Origin: Salinispira pacifica
GTDB lineage: Bacteria; Spirochaetota; Spirochaetia; DSM-27196; Salinispiraceae
Direction: 5' to 3'
DNA length: 64,000 bases
NCBI RefSeq assembly: GCF_000507245.1
Contig: NC_023035.1
Span: 2,271,501-2,335,500, forward strand
Shown one piece after another: positions 1-9,910 of the stretch. The position numbers and the translations under genes were made by a program. Below the pieces are notes generated by a model. The model was not told where the DNA came from, made no database searches, and worked only from the letters and a program-made list of their open reading frames with translations. How positions within the stretch are numbered: the stretch's first letter is position 1; each line of letters starts with the position of its first letter.

Positions 1-562
1 GAACTTCCGCAACAGCCGGGAGATTCACCGCATCGCTTCCCTGCTCCGGGAAGAGAACGCCCCGGATGAACAGGCAGTGGTACTCCGTCACGGACCGCCG
101 GTTGAACTGTTTACCAGCAGCGAATACCAGTCCCTGCTGAACCGCCTGGGCGAACGCTGCTCCTTCGCCCTGGAATACCTCAGTTACAGTCCGGAAAACC
201 TCTGTATTGCAGCCCCCACCTCCCGGGATTTACAGGCCGTGCAGCGGATGCTTCAGGAGCGGGGCATGGACTCAATCTCCATTAAGGACCGGAACTTCTC
301 GTTCTCCCAAAGCAGCGGCATCAGGCTCTCCACCCTTCACTCAATCAAGGGGCTGGATTTCGCCGGAGTGCTGGTGTTCATTCCCGGGGGGATCTGGACC
401 GGGAAGGAAGAGGATCCCAGGCTGAAGCAGAATCTTCTCTATGTGGCGTCCACCCGGGCCATGGAACTGCTCTGGTTTTTCACCTCCGATCATCCGGATA
501 CCCGAAAACTCAACAGCTTGTACGCAGGCCTGGCCGAAGACTACCCTTCAAGCCAGGACTGA
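1..562 (+). CDS. UvrD/Rep-family DNA helicase, C-terminal part (truncated by window edge)
   Basis: The reading frame is open from base 2 to the TGA at 560-562, so only the C-terminal ~186 residues are present. Two late superfamily-1 helicase motifs are visible: TLHSIKGLDF, matching motif V, and LLYVASTRAM, matching motif VI, where the arginine contacts ATP. Family members are ATP-driven 3'-5' helicases in repair or recombination, or stand-alone UvrD-like ATPases. The short tail after motif VI suggests no extra C-terminal nuclease domain. The last 22 bases overlap the 3' end of the convergent M48 protease gene. The exact subfamily cannot be decided from the tail. Confidence 0.8.
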   Translation, partial: NFRNSREIHRIASLLREENAPDEQAVVLRHGPPVELFTSSEYQSLLNRLGERCSFALEYLSYSPENLCIAAPTSRDLQAVQRMLQERGMDSISIKDRNFSFSQSSGIRLSTLHSIKGLDFAGVLVFIPGGIWTGKEEDPRLKQNLLYVASTRAMELLWFFTSDHPDTRKLNSLYAGLAEDYPSSQD

Positions 563-1422
563 ATTTTCTCCACCCGCTTGGAAGTTTCCGGGTGGGAGCG
601 CAGCAGACGCTCCAGCGCAGCTCCGCCGCCGGATTCTGGAGCTCTTCCGCCGAACATGCTCCAGCTCATCCGCTGCTGCATCCAGTCCAGACGGTTCAGC
701 GCAGAGGCCAGCGCCCGCGGATTGGTGCTGATTTTCACCGCACCGTAGTCGGCGCCGTACTCTCTCAGACGCATTACCGCCCGCTCGAGAATCACCGCTG
801 CGAACCCGCCGATTGAGAGAATCAGCAGCGCCGACAGCAGCGGGAGGAAAAACAGCAGCAGGGGGGCGAAAAGGATGAGAAGGCCCAGCATGCTGGGGAT
901 GCGGGTATATATCATTCTGAATCGGGCCAGAAGGTTAAGAAGCAGAAGATCCCGGTTCTTGATATGCATGAACTCATGGGCCAGAACCGCTTCAATTTCT
1001 TCCCGGGGAAGGGAACTGAACAGGCTTGAGCTGACAATGATTCCCGGCCCCCGGGTGGTTTCAACCGCGGCGGCATTGGCTATGGGAGAATTGCTCATAT
1101 ACAGATCCGGGGACCTTTCCAGCCCTGCCCTGCGGCTGAGACCGTCGATTATATGCTGAAGCTCAGGGTTGCTGCCGGCTGATACCGGAACCACTCCCTG
1201 GAGATTCCCAGGGTCAATCCGGAGACCGCCGAAAAGCATCCCGCTGACGGCCATGAGTACCAGCATGAAGAGGGTGAATTCCATTCCCAGCAACACCACC
1301 GGCACCAGAAAAAAGGCAAGTGTGAGCAGTGCGCTGAGAATATTCATGCCGTGTTTGCTGTACAGAATTCGTTTCACATCATCGGCTGCAGACCGCCGTT
1401 CCGTTGTTTCCTTAATAGACAT
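541..1422 (-). CDS. HtpX-like M48 family membrane zinc metalloprotease
   Basis: A 293-residue integral membrane protease. The zinc motif HEFMH is at residues 149-153, and the downstream EYGAD at 221-225 supplies the likely third ligand (Glu221). Hydrophobic segments lie near residues 28-66 (a hairpin) and 175-212, the HtpX layout, with the active site facing the cytoplasm. HtpX-type enzymes degrade misfolded membrane proteins during envelope stress. The length matches the family. The gene is convergent with the helicase upstream and points away from the M16 gene across a ~400-bp region. HtpX orthology is likely but other M48B members look alike, so no symbol is given. Confidence 0.9.
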   Translation of the reverse strand: MSIKETTERRSAADDVKRILYSKHGMNILSALLTLAFFLVPVVLLGMEFTLFMLVLMAVSGMLFGGLRIDPGNLQGVVPVSAGSNPELQHIIDGLSRRAGLERSPDLYMSNSPIANAAAVETTRGPGIIVSSSLFSSLPREEIEAVLAHEFMHIKNRDLLLLNLLARFRMIYTRIPSMLGLLILFAPLLLFFLPLLSALLILSIGGFAAVILERAVMRLREYGADYGAVKISTNPRALASALNRLDWMQQRMSWSMFGGRAPESGGGAALERLLRSHPETSKRVEKIQSWLEG

Positions 1423-1824
1423 CTACGCAGAAACCTCCGCATATATTGTGCAATTTTTGTACCAACAATCGAAACTAGGCAATATCCGGGCATATTTCTC
1501 CCTGTAGTGGATTGAAACACCTCCGCCCATGGCGTTTTTACGCCCTTCTTGCATTTTTTGCATTCCCTTATCGGTACATAGCGGCTGCTTGCGAACGGAT
1601 TACGGCGGAATCCAATGCGGATTCGGGGTGAAATACCCCAGATCACCGGGAACCGGTCTTTCGTCTGCGTCAGAAGGACACAGATCACTGTGAATCCGGC
1701 GGATGTCCGTGATTTCCAGGCCTATGGTTTGACATGGGCTGGATGTTTTGATGATACTGAGTATTCAACTCCGGCTCTTGGGAACAGCACCCAAAGCCCG
1801 TATTAATTCACCAGGAGGATGCCC
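1423..1824. other. Divergent intergenic region (M48 / M16)
   Basis: About 400 bases without a credible gene. It holds the promoter of the M16 protease gene near its right end and presumably the M48 promoter at its left. A single GTGGATTGAAAC at 1507-1518 matches the 3' end of many type I CRISPR repeats but has no second copy. Nothing else was recognised. Confidence 0.5.
1729..1757 (+). promoter_or_regulatory. Sigma-70-type promoter of the M16 protease operon
   Basis: A perfect -35 TTGACA (1729-1734), a 17-base spacer and a -10 TGATAC (1752-1757) lie about 65 bases upstream of the M16 start. The placement fits an operon of the protease, the 5'-nucleotidase and the methyltransferase. Confidence 0.6.
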
Positions 1825-4743
1825 ATGCATACCCGAAACTCAGCTGTGACAGCAGGCAGAACACATCAATTATGGAAACCGGCAGCAGCCGTTATTATGC
1901 TGATATTCGCCCTTGTCTCCTGCACCACAGCTTCGGATTCTTTGGATGCCGGCAGCGCTACGGACAACGGTTCCACGGCCTTTATTCCCCAGGATAGCCG
2001 ATTACTCAGCGGCGAGCTGGAAAACGGTATGGAGTACTACATCAGGGAAAATGACCGGCCGGAAAATAAGGCCGAATTGCGCCTGGTTGTAAATGCCGGC
2101 TCCATCCTTGAGGATGAGGATCAGCTGGGTCTTGCACACTACCTGGAACATATGGCATTCAACGGTACGGAAAAGTATCCGAAAAACGAGATTGTTTCAT
2201 TTCTTCAGGAGATAGGGATGGAGTTCGGTCCTGACATTAACGCATATACCAGTTTTGACGAGACAGTGTACATGCTTTCGGTTCCCCTGGGTGATGAACA
2301 GCTGCTGGATACGGGTTTTGAGGTTCTCCGTGAGTGGGCGTTTCATATGAGCATCCGGCAGGAAGATGTTGATGAAGAACGGGGAGTCATTCTGGAGGAG
2401 TGGAGACTGGGCAGAGGTGCGAACCAGAGAATTCTTGAACAGATTCTCCCGGTGCTCTTTCAGGATTCGCGCTATGCGCGGCGGCTGCCCATCGGAAGCG
2501 AAGAGATTATCAGAACCGCCGACGCAGCTGTGCTCCGGCGCTTTTACGAAGACTGGTACCGCCCGGACCTGATGGCCGTTATCGCCGTGGGTGATTTCCA
2601 GGCTGATGAGATAGAGGCAAAAATACGCACAACGTTTTCCGGATACGGCGGGGAAGATGACACAGCCGGGGATGATGAGCCAACCGGGGAAGATGAGCCA
2701 AGAGAGCGGCCCCGTTACGATGTTCCTCTGTCGGATGAGGATAAATATATGTTTGTAACCGATCCCGAGGCGACCGTTACCTCCATTGAGGTGATGAACC
2801 AGTATGAGCCCTCGATCCTCAGGCGTCCCGACCAGCTTGATGACGTACTGGCCGAACAGCTGTTTTATTCCATGATCAATTCCCGCTTCTCCGAAATCGT
2901 ACAGACCTCCGGTACGCCCTTCATTACCGCCCAGGCCTACTCCACCCAGTACACCCGATGGAGCGGTCACAGCGGCATTACCGTGCTGAGTTCACCCGAC
3001 GGAATCCCCCGGGCGGTGAAAAATCTGGGGCTTGAAAGCGAACGGCTGCGCCGCCACGGTTTTCTTCCAAGTGAACTTGAGCGGGCGAAACAGAACCTGC
3101 TGCGCTCCTATGAAAACTATTACCGGGAACGGGATAATCGGGAACACAGCAGTCTGATGGGGGAAATTCAGGAACACTTTTTAAAGGACAGTCCGGTATT
3201 GTCTCCCTCATGGCTGTGGAAACAGGTTCAGCAGCGGCTTCCGGAGATCGATACCGGCGATTTCTCCGAAATAATCAGCCGCCGTCTGGATCCGGGAAAC
3301 CGGCTCCTGCTCATCAGCGGTCCCGATTCCATTGAACAGTTCCGGCTGGAAAAGGAAGAGGCGTACACCCTCCTGGATTCATGGAATTCCGCAGAGGTAG
3401 AACCCTGGGATGACGGAGAAACCGGCACAGAGCTTGTGGAAGAGATCCCCGGTAAGGGGAATATCACCGCCAGAGAGACTGACAGCGAGACGGGAATCCA
3501 CCGTTGGGAACTGTCCAACGGGGCGGTTGTCTATGTGAAACCCACGGATTTTAAGTCCGATGAGATTCTCTTCTCCGCATTCAGTCCCGGAGGGCTGAAC
3601 ATGGCCGAGGACGATGAATACCTTTCAGCCAGCCTTGCATCCACCATCTCCCAGGTAAGCGGACTGGGCGGGTACTCTGCGGTGGAGCTGAACAAATTCC
3701 TATCGGGAATCAATGCCTCGGTGAGTCCCTATGTGGGAGATATTCAGGAAGGACTTCAGGGTTCAGCCAGTCCGGAAGATCTGGAAATTTTGCTCCAGAT
3801 GGCATACCTCAACTTTACCGATCCCCGGGCCGATCTTGATGCCTGGAATACCTATGCAGGCCGTCTCAGTTCATATCTGGAGGAACAGGAACGGGATCCC
3901 CGCTTCCGATATCAGAACAGAATCAGCCAGGTCGTCTATGACTCACACCCCAGAGCCGAGAACCTCAGCGCTGAAGATGTTTCCCGTGTGGATTTCACCA
4001 CCGCTGAACGATTCTTTGCAGAACGCTTTTCCAACCCCGGAGATTTCACCTTTGTCTTTGTGGGCAATGCGGATCTTGAAGAGCTTGAGAACGGCGTTGA
4101 GCAATGGATAGCCTCCATTCCGTCGGGGGAAGAACGGGATCCGGTCCTGGATCGGGGAATGGATTATTTTGATGAAGATATCCGCAGCGAACTGAAAGCG
4201 GGTATCGAACCTCTCTCCATTGTCACCCAGGTGTGGACCGGCAGCACAGCCTGGAATTACGAGAACTATTATCACATGGCCTCATTGAGTTCCGCTCTGG
4301 ACATTATCCTGGTTGAAAAGGTGCGGGAAGCCGCCGGAGGGACCTACAGCATCTCTTCAAGTTTCGCCATGTCCCGACAGCCCACCGAAGATTACCGCTT
4401 TGTCGTTCAGTTCAGCTGCGAACCATCCCGGACCGACGAGCTCATCGCCATAGTGAACGATGAGATTCAGGCCATCATCGACGGAACCCTGGAATCCGAA
4501 TACGCAGGCAAGGTACAGGAATCCCAGAGAGTGAACTATTCCGACAACCTTCAGCGCAACGGCTGGTGGCTCAACCAGATTCAGTTCCTGCTGGAACATG
4601 AGCTCGATTGGGAACTGGCATTGAACAAAGAGGAATGGTATGACCGCCTCACAGCGGACAACATAATCAGCGGTGCAGAGCGATGGCTCGGTGACCAGGC
4701 GAATTACGCCGAAATAATCCTGCTTCCCCAAGAGGAACAATAA
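1825..4743 (+). CDS. M16-family zinc metalloprotease, predicted lipoprotein
   Basis: A 972-residue peptidase of the insulinase/pitrilysin family (PqqL-like size). The signal peptide ends in the lipobox LVSC with Cys33, so the enzyme should be a lipid-anchored envelope protein. The inverted zinc motif HYLEH is at residues 105-109, followed about 75 residues later by the acidic EERGVILEE helix. The second half repeats the M16 fold without the zinc motif, as usual. An upstream ATG at 1819 directly abuts the AGGAGG at 1813-1818; the ATG at 1825 has 6-base spacing and is preferred. A low-complexity insert, GDDEPTGEDEP, is encoded by tandem 18-bp repeats near 2665-2705. The gene overlaps the next by one base (TAATG). 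Confidence 0.9.
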   Translation: MHTRNSAVTAGRTHQLWKPAAAVIMLIFALVSCTTASDSLDAGSATDNGSTAFIPQDSRLLSGELENGMEYYIRENDRPENKAELRLVVNAGSILEDEDQLGLAHYLEHMAFNGTEKYPKNEIVSFLQEIGMEFGPDINAYTSFDETVYMLSVPLGDEQLLDTGFEVLREWAFHMSIRQEDVDEERGVILEEWRLGRGANQRILEQILPVLFQDSRYARRLPIGSEEIIRTADAAVLRRFYEDWYRPDLMAVIAVGDFQADEIEAKIRTTFSGYGGEDDTAGDDEPTGEDEPRERPRYDVPLSDEDKYMFVTDPEATVTSIEVMNQYEPSILRRPDQLDDVLAEQLFYSMINSRFSEIVQTSGTPFITAQAYSTQYTRWSGHSGITVLSSPDGIPRAVKNLGLESERLRRHGFLPSELERAKQNLLRSYENYYRERDNREHSSLMGEIQEHFLKDSPVLSPSWLWKQVQQRLPEIDTGDFSEIISRRLDPGNRLLLISGPDSIEQFRLEKEEAYTLLDSWNSAEVEPWDDGETGTELVEEIPGKGNITARETDSETGIHRWELSNGAVVYVKPTDFKSDEILFSAFSPGGLNMAEDDEYLSASLASTISQVSGLGGYSAVELNKFLSGINASVSPYVGDIQEGLQGSASPEDLEILLQMAYLNFTDPRADLDAWNTYAGRLSSYLEEQERDPRFRYQNRISQVVYDSHPRAENLSAEDVSRVDFTTAERFFAERFSNPGDFTFVFVGNADLEELENGVEQWIASIPSGEERDPVLDRGMDYFDEDIRSELKAGIEPLSIVTQVWTGSTAWNYENYYHMASLSSALDIILVEKVREAAGGTYSISSSFAMSRQPTEDYRFVVQFSCEPSRTDELIAIVNDEIQAIIDGTLESEYAGKVQESQRVNYSDNLQRNGWWLNQIQFLLEHELDWELALNKEEWYDRLTADNIISGAERWLGDQANYAEIILLPQEEQ

Positions 4744-6107
4744 TGCCCGTATATGTGAACCGTACGCTGAACCTGAAAAAGATCAAACTCATCGGTTTCG
4801 ATATGGATTACACCCTGGTTCGGTATAATATCGAGATATTCGAGCGTCTCGCCCACCAACAGGCGGTGCGCATACTTGTTGAAGATTTCGGATACCCGGA
4901 AGGGATCCGCTCCCTTCCCTTCGATAAAGACCGGGCAATTGTGGGGCTGGTAATCGATACCCGCAACGGCAACATGCTGAAGCTCAGCAGGTTCGGCAAA
5001 GTGAAAAGTGCATGCCATGGTCTGGAGCACATTCACTACCGGAAAGTCCGGGATCTGTATCAGAGTGTAGCCATAGATCTGAGCCACCCCGATTACATTC
5101 CTCTGGATACCAGTTTCGCCATATCATACGGTGTGCTGTATTCCCAGCTGGTGGATGAGAAGTCCAGGGGGATGAAACTTCCGGACTTCCGCACGCTGGC
5201 ACAGGACATTCACTCGGCCATCAACACCGCCCATCAGGACGGATCCATCAAGGACATCGTGCTGGACGATCTGGACCGCTTCGTGATCAGCGATCCCAAG
5301 ATCCCCCAGCTTCTTGAACGATATGCCGACTACGGCAAAAAGCTCATGATCATTACCAACAGCGATTATGCCTACACCCGGCGAATTCTGGATTACAGCA
5401 TCACTCCCCATCTCAAATCCCACTCCCACTGGAGCGAGGTGTTTGACCTGGTGGTCACACTTGCCGATAAGCCGCTCTTTTTTCAGGAGCAGCGGCGTTT
5501 TCTCGCCATCGATCCTGAAACAGGCTGCATGAAAAATCATGAAGGCCCGGTTACCCACGGAATATATCAGGGAGGCTGGTTCAAGAAGCTTCAGAATGAT
5601 ATGGGCCTTGCGGGAAACGAGATCCTCTATATGGGCGATCATATCTACGGGGATGTTGTGGCCATCAAGAAGCTGTGTGACTGGCGTACAGGTCTCGTTC
5701 TGGGGGATCTGGAACGGGAACTTGAAGGTATCCGGAAGGCCAAACCCATCCAGAGTCAGATTGACGAGCTGAGCAAGAAAAAATCCCGGCTGGAACGGGA
5801 AATCAACAGACTGGACATCGCCCGCTATGAGGGCAGCGACCCCGAGCCGGGAGAACTGGACCGCCTGTTTGAAAACATCGAAGGTATCAACAACAGGATC
5901 TCAGTGCTTCTGGGGGAATACCGGAGCAATTTCAATCCAATATGGGGGGAGGTTCTCCGGTCCGGGAATGAAGAAAGCAGGTATGCGGACCAGATTATCA
6001 GCTACGCCTGCGTCTATATGACCCGGATCTCCGATCTCTTCGACTACAGCCCCAAAACCTATTTTCGTCCCCTGAGACGCACCATGGCCCACGAGCAGGA
6101 CGAATGA
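4743..6107 (+). CDS. HAD-superfamily 5'-nucleotidase (HAD-IG type)
   Basis: A 454-residue cytosolic protein. The N-terminal FDMDYTLVRY holds the HAD nucleophile motif DxDxT (Asp20, Asp22, Thr24), and GDHIYGDVV later supplies the Mg-binding aspartates of motif IV. The length and the inserted cap match the HAD-IG / cytosolic purine 5'-nucleotidase family, which dephosphorylates IMP or GMP. A charged coiled-coil-like stretch follows the catalytic core. The start overlaps the M16 stop by one base, and the stop overlaps the next start by four, so the three genes are probably translationally coupled. Substrate preference is inferred from the family only. Confidence 0.85.
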   Translation: MPVYVNRTLNLKKIKLIGFDMDYTLVRYNIEIFERLAHQQAVRILVEDFGYPEGIRSLPFDKDRAIVGLVIDTRNGNMLKLSRFGKVKSACHGLEHIHYRKVRDLYQSVAIDLSHPDYIPLDTSFAISYGVLYSQLVDEKSRGMKLPDFRTLAQDIHSAINTAHQDGSIKDIVLDDLDRFVISDPKIPQLLERYADYGKKLMIITNSDYAYTRRILDYSITPHLKSHSHWSEVFDLVVTLADKPLFFQEQRRFLAIDPETGCMKNHEGPVTHGIYQGGWFKKLQNDMGLAGNEILYMGDHIYGDVVAIKKLCDWRTGLVLGDLERELEGIRKAKPIQSQIDELSKKKSRLEREINRLDIARYEGSDPEPGELDRLFENIEGINNRISVLLGEYRSNFNPIWGEVLRSGNEESRYADQIISYACVYMTRISDLFDYSPKTYFRPLRRTMAHEQDE

Positions 6108-7643
6108 TCTGGACTGCATCCGGGGAGCAGCTGGAACTTGAACGATTCCCCTACCCCGGCACCCGGGAGCACCGTGCCTGGGATGCATCCGACGAACTAC
6201 TCTTCGAAAATCCGGCATTTCTTGCCTGGAGCACCAGGGGTGCGACCGGGATGGAAAACAGCGCCGGGGATGGGGCCGGGGTTGGACAAAACGCCGGGGA
6301 TGCTGCCGGGCTGAGAAACATACTCATGTTCGATGACGATCACGGGTCTCTTGCCCTGGCGGCGGCAGGGTTCCTCGCCGGAGTCAGAATATGGCTGGTG
6401 TCCGATTCCCTGCTCACCCACCGCGCAGTCATTCACAACGATCCCGGCGACGGCAGAGGTGAACAGATTGTCCCGGTTCCCCTCCCGGAAGCTTTTTCGC
6501 CTTCACATAATGCAGCCTCTGACCCGGCCTATTCAATTGAATCCGTGGAGTTTCATGCCGTAATCATGAAACTGCCCAAATCCGCAGCCATGTTTGAGAT
6601 ATATTGTGACCTCGTCCGGCTTCGTGCCCCGGGCAGGCCCCTCTGGATCGGAGGAATGTCCAAACGCTGGTCTCCGGCGGTGCGAAGCCTGGAAGAATCC
6701 TTTTTCATCATGGGAACTGCGGAAAAATTCCGACGCCGCGGCCGCTGGGTGTACCACCCCGAAGCCGGACACAACGCCGAACACAACGCCGGACACAACA
6801 GCGAAAAGACCGCCGAACAAAATAACAGACCTGCAACGCGGGAGTACAGGTTCAACTCCAGGCTGTATAGCCAGAGTGCCGGCATTTACAGCTCCTCTGC
6901 GGCGGATGCCGGCAGCGTCCTGCTGCTTTCCGCCATTCTTTCCCATTATCAGGCACCTCTCCGGGGGCAACCGGGCACGAGGAAGACGGCGGAGGCGGGT
7001 CGGGCGGCGGCCCTATAAGATCCGCTGCGCAAGTTCCTCCCGCGCCGGCCCATCCAAAGCCCGTTCATTCCGGGGCTGCTAAACCCCTGCAGGCTCAAGC
7101 CCGGGCGGCGGATCTCGGCTGCGGGAACGGCATTCTGGGTATTGAATTTCAGCTCGTTTACCGGGAATGGGAAATGATATTCTGCGATGAGAGCTACAGC
7201 GCAGTGGAATCGGCTCGGGACAACTGGCTTCGGCTTTCCGGCGCTGGTGCCGGGGCGGAACTGATGCCTGGGACGGGGCCTTGGACAGGGGCAGCGGCGG
7301 GGACGGAAGCGGGGACGAATCCCGGGCCGGGGCCGGAGATGGGGCTGCAGCAGCAGCCGGGCCACAGGCCCGGTTTCTGTGCATGCCTGCGCTGGAACAG
7401 ATATCCGACGGGACACTGGACCTGGTGATCTGCAACCCTCCGTTTCACTACAAGAGCATTCAAACTCAGGAAGTGGCCCGGCATATGTTTCAGGACGCTC
7501 ATCGCTGTCTTCGCCCCGGGGGCGAGCTTTGGGTGGTAGCCAACTCACATCTGGGGTATGCGGGTTTTCTGGGTTCGCTCTTTTCACAGACAGCTGTTGA
7601 ACAGGAATCCAATGGATTTAAAGTATACCGCTGTATAAAGTAA
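6104..7643 (+). pseudogene. RlmG-like rRNA guanine-N2 methyltransferase with two apparent frameshifts
   Basis: The product is split over three frames. The first segment (6104 to about 6960) has the catalytically dead N-terminal half typical of RlmG/RsmC (FDDDHGSLALAAAG, then MKLPKSAAMFEIYCDLVRLR). The second frame (about 6960-7300) carries the SAM motif DLGCGNG (from 7111). The third (about 7300-7643) carries the catalytic NPPF in VICNPPFHY and the normal C-terminus. Changes of frame are needed near the G5 run at 6963-6967 and in a GC-rich low-complexity stretch around 7240-7365. The domain spacing is swollen by more than 100 codons of Gly/Ala/Pro/His/Asn-rich sequence. It is either a decaying gene or one affected by sequence errors; every motif is still present. 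Confidence 0.75.
6770..6805 (+). repeat. Three tandem 12-bp repeats inside the rlmG-like gene
   Basis: Three near-identical units (CACAACGCCGAA, CACAACGCCGGA, CACAACAGCGAA) encode HNAE-HNAG-HNSE. They sit in a linker of the methyltransferase and exemplify the in-frame minisatellite inserts seen across the window. Confidence 0.85.
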
Positions 7644-7686
7644 TACGGCGGGTGACAGCGGCCCGGAAATTTCCTATGTTTAAGGC

Positions 7687-8493
7687 ATGGGAAAGTATCT
7701 GCTTACCTGCATGGGGTGTGCACTCATGTTTTGCATATTCCTTCTCCCGGTTCAGCCCCAGGAGCTGCACGCCGGCAACGACGAACTCGGTTACCCGGTG
7801 GACCGTGTGGAGCATGCACGCAGCGAGTCTCTCTGGTCCGCCCGGATGTATGAGCTGTACACTCACAGAGACTATGAACAATATCCGCCCTTCTCACAGG
7901 CACTGAATTTTACGGATATTGATTACCCTCTGCTTCATGCCGCACTCTTTTATGAATCCAACAGGGCCAGAGTGAGCGAAGGACTGGATGCCCTTCCCTG
8001 GAATATCAATCTTGAGATTACTGCATACAATCACTCCCTGTTCATGGTGGAAAGTTACGAGTTCGCCCATTATTCGGGAGACTCAAGGCGGCGTTCGCCC
8101 AATAATCGGGGCAGCCTTGCCGGCATCACCAATCCTCAGGTTACCGAAAACATCGCCATTAATTTCGCCCTGGATTATGAAGAAGGGAGGAAATTCTATG
8201 TTCACGACGTGGATCTATACAGCTACGACAATAATCCCGCCAATTCACTCAAGCCGCTCACCTATATCGGCTTTGCAAAAAATGCGGTAAATCTCTGGAT
8301 GGAATCTTTCGGACACCGCAAAAATCTGCTCAGCCCCAACGCAGTGGAGATGGGTGCCGGGGCATTCTTTTACCGGGAGGCGAATTCCGGTTACTTTCCC
8401 AAGTTCCGTACTACCCAGAACTTTCAATGGTGGACTCCGGTTATTCCCGGAGAAAGCAGGGATCCCCTTCCCCCGGGTTTCCGCCTTGAATAG
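7687..8493 (+). CDS. Secreted CAP/SCP-domain protein
   Basis: A 268-residue protein with an N-terminal signal peptide (hydrophobic core about residues 3-20, ending near PQELHA). The body matches the CAP (SCP/PR-1, allergen V5) fold: NRARVSEGLDALPWN at the start, EFAHYSGDS with the CAP-type histidine, TENIA, and WMESFGHRKNLLSPN near the end. Bacterial CAP proteins are extracytoplasmic and have been linked to lipid binding or envelope roles; the specific function here is unknown. No good ribosome site precedes the ATG at 7687. The insertion sequence begins 42 bases after the stop. Confidence 0.85.
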   Translation: MGKYLLTCMGCALMFCIFLLPVQPQELHAGNDELGYPVDRVEHARSESLWSARMYELYTHRDYEQYPPFSQALNFTDIDYPLLHAALFYESNRARVSEGLDALPWNINLEITAYNHSLFMVESYEFAHYSGDSRRRSPNNRGSLAGITNPQVTENIAINFALDYEEGRKFYVHDVDLYSYDNNPANSLKPLTYIGFAKNAVNLWMESFGHRKNLLSPNAVEMGAGAFFYREANSGYFPKFRTTQNFQWWTPVIPGESRDPLPPGFRLE

Positions 8494-8535
8494 GAGATGT
8501 TCGAATTCGGGTGTTTCGGCGGTTTAAAAAAATTT

Positions 8536-8558
8536 CAGTGCACCAAAGCTTGTAAAAA
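8536..8558 (+). repeat. Left terminal inverted repeat of the insertion sequence
   Basis: A 23-base arm identical to the reverse complement of 9911-9933. It marks the left boundary, 70 bases upstream of the transposase start. Confidence 0.9.
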
Positions 8559-8605
8559 AACACAGCAAATACAAGCAGCAGTAATTCTTTTCCGGTGTAT
8601 GGTTT

Positions 8606-9802
8606 ATGAACACATTACAACCATACATCACCAGACTGCTGACCCAAATCAGCACAAATTCCCTTGATTTTACTCACCACAGCCCGGTCCCCCACTGCTC
8701 AAACCCCCATTGCCCCCGGTTTGCAGACCAGAAACCCCATGATCAGTCATGGTTCAGGTTTCATGGATGCTACTTCACCAAAGCCTTCGGCAGGGTTCCG
8801 CGCTACCGCTGTCAGGATTGCGGCAAGACCTTTTCCCTCCAGACATTCCGCATGGATTACTACGTGAAAAAGCCGGTGGACTACATTCCCCTCATCCGCC
8901 AGCTTGTCTCTTCCAGCGGACAGGGCAACATGACCCGCTTCACCGGTATGCGCTATGAGCAGATCCAGAACAGATACGAACGCATCTGCCGTGTGCTTCT
9001 GGCCATCCATTCTGATATGCGCAAGCTGATCAAACCGGAAGATGAGTTCGCCCTGGACGGCTTTGAATCCTTCAGCGTGAGTCAGTTCTTCCCCAACAAC
9101 ATCAATATCCTGGTGGGAAGCGGCTCAGAGTTGATATACGCAATGGGATATTCCCAGCTGAGGCGTAAAGGACGGATGACTGAAAGACAGCGGCAGAAGC
9201 GAACTGACTTGGAGCAAACCCTGGGCAAGGCTCCGGGAAATGCCGTTGAGAAATCGGTCCAGTCCATTCTTACCCACTTGTGTAAATACATGAAAGATAA
9301 AGACATACCGGATGTTACGCTGAATACCGACTATCACAAGGCGTATGTTCGGGCCCTTTCGAAGGTGCCTGAGGGCAGGTCCCGGATACATCATCGTCAG
9401 CATTCATCCACCCTGCCGCGCACCCCGTCAAACCGGCTGTTCCCGGTGAATTATGTGGACCGGCAGTTTCGCAAAAATCAGGCGAACCACGTGCGGGAGT
9501 CGGTACAGTTCGCCCGATCTCCTGCAGCAATGATGGTGCGGCTGAGCATTTATCAGATGGTGCATAATTATCTCATGCCCCGGAGGGTGCGGGATCAGAG
9601 AAAAGGAAACTGGAAGACCAGAGGAGAACAGCTTGGAGTTCCGGGATGGAAGCTTCATGAGGTAATCAGGAAACACTGGAGCAGGAGAGTTTTCCTGAAC
9701 AAGTGCAGCTTGTGGGAACCAGAGAGGATGACCTGGCTGCTTGGATGGCGAAACCGGGGGATTGATTCAGGCCGAAGGCTGCCGTTTCATGTGTGGGTGT
9801 GA
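8606..9802 (+). CDS. IS transposase with N-terminal zinc ribbon
   Basis: A 398-residue protein encoded by the insertion sequence. The N-terminal part holds two cysteine pairs, CSNPHC (about residues 31-36) and CQDCGKTFS (about 71-79), forming an InsA-like zinc ribbon for DNA binding. The middle has plausible catalytic acidic positions (ALDGFESF; TLNTDYHKAY) of a DDE-type RNase H fold, followed by an Arg/His-rich region. The layout resembles the IS1-related COG3677 group, but the single long ORF differs from classical two-ORF IS1. The IS family cannot be fixed without a database comparison. No truncation or frameshift is visible. Confidence 0.8.
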   Translation: MNTLQPYITRLLTQISTNSLDFTHHSPVPHCSNPHCPRFADQKPHDQSWFRFHGCYFTKAFGRVPRYRCQDCGKTFSLQTFRMDYYVKKPVDYIPLIRQLVSSSGQGNMTRFTGMRYEQIQNRYERICRVLLAIHSDMRKLIKPEDEFALDGFESFSVSQFFPNNINILVGSGSELIYAMGYSQLRRKGRMTERQRQKRTDLEQTLGKAPGNAVEKSVQSILTHLCKYMKDKDIPDVTLNTDYHKAYVRALSKVPEGRSRIHHRQHSSTLPRTPSNRLFPVNYVDRQFRKNQANHVRESVQFARSPAAMMVRLSIYQMVHNYLMPRRVRDQRKGNWKTRGEQLGVPGWKLHEVIRKHWSRRVFLNKCSLWEPERMTWLLGWRNRGIDSGRRLPFHVWV

Positions 9803-9910
9803 CTGAAGTGAAGTGTGAGAGACGGGGTGGTCAGGGCTGGATTCGGACCTGAAATCGGCCTGGATTCCGGATCGATATTTCGGAGCGTATCGGCCAGACT
9901 GTGGTGAAAG

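Noticed and set aside
1507-1518. GTGGATTGAAAC, identical to the 3' end of many type I CRISPR repeats
   Set aside because: Only one copy, no repeat-spacer periodicity and no cas genes in the window; a 12-base match is not enough.
2197-2970. 257-codon frame opposite the M16 protease gene
   Set aside because: Antisense to a conserved zinc protease and without its own start signals or motifs.
7174-7428. Separate small gene inside the rlmG-like region
   Set aside because: It carries DLGCGNG-adjacent methyltransferase sequence and is better explained as the middle frame of the broken methyltransferase.
8523-8535. Target-site duplication of the insertion sequence
   Set aside because: Both flanks are A-rich, but no exact duplication of 3-10 bases can be aligned convincingly.
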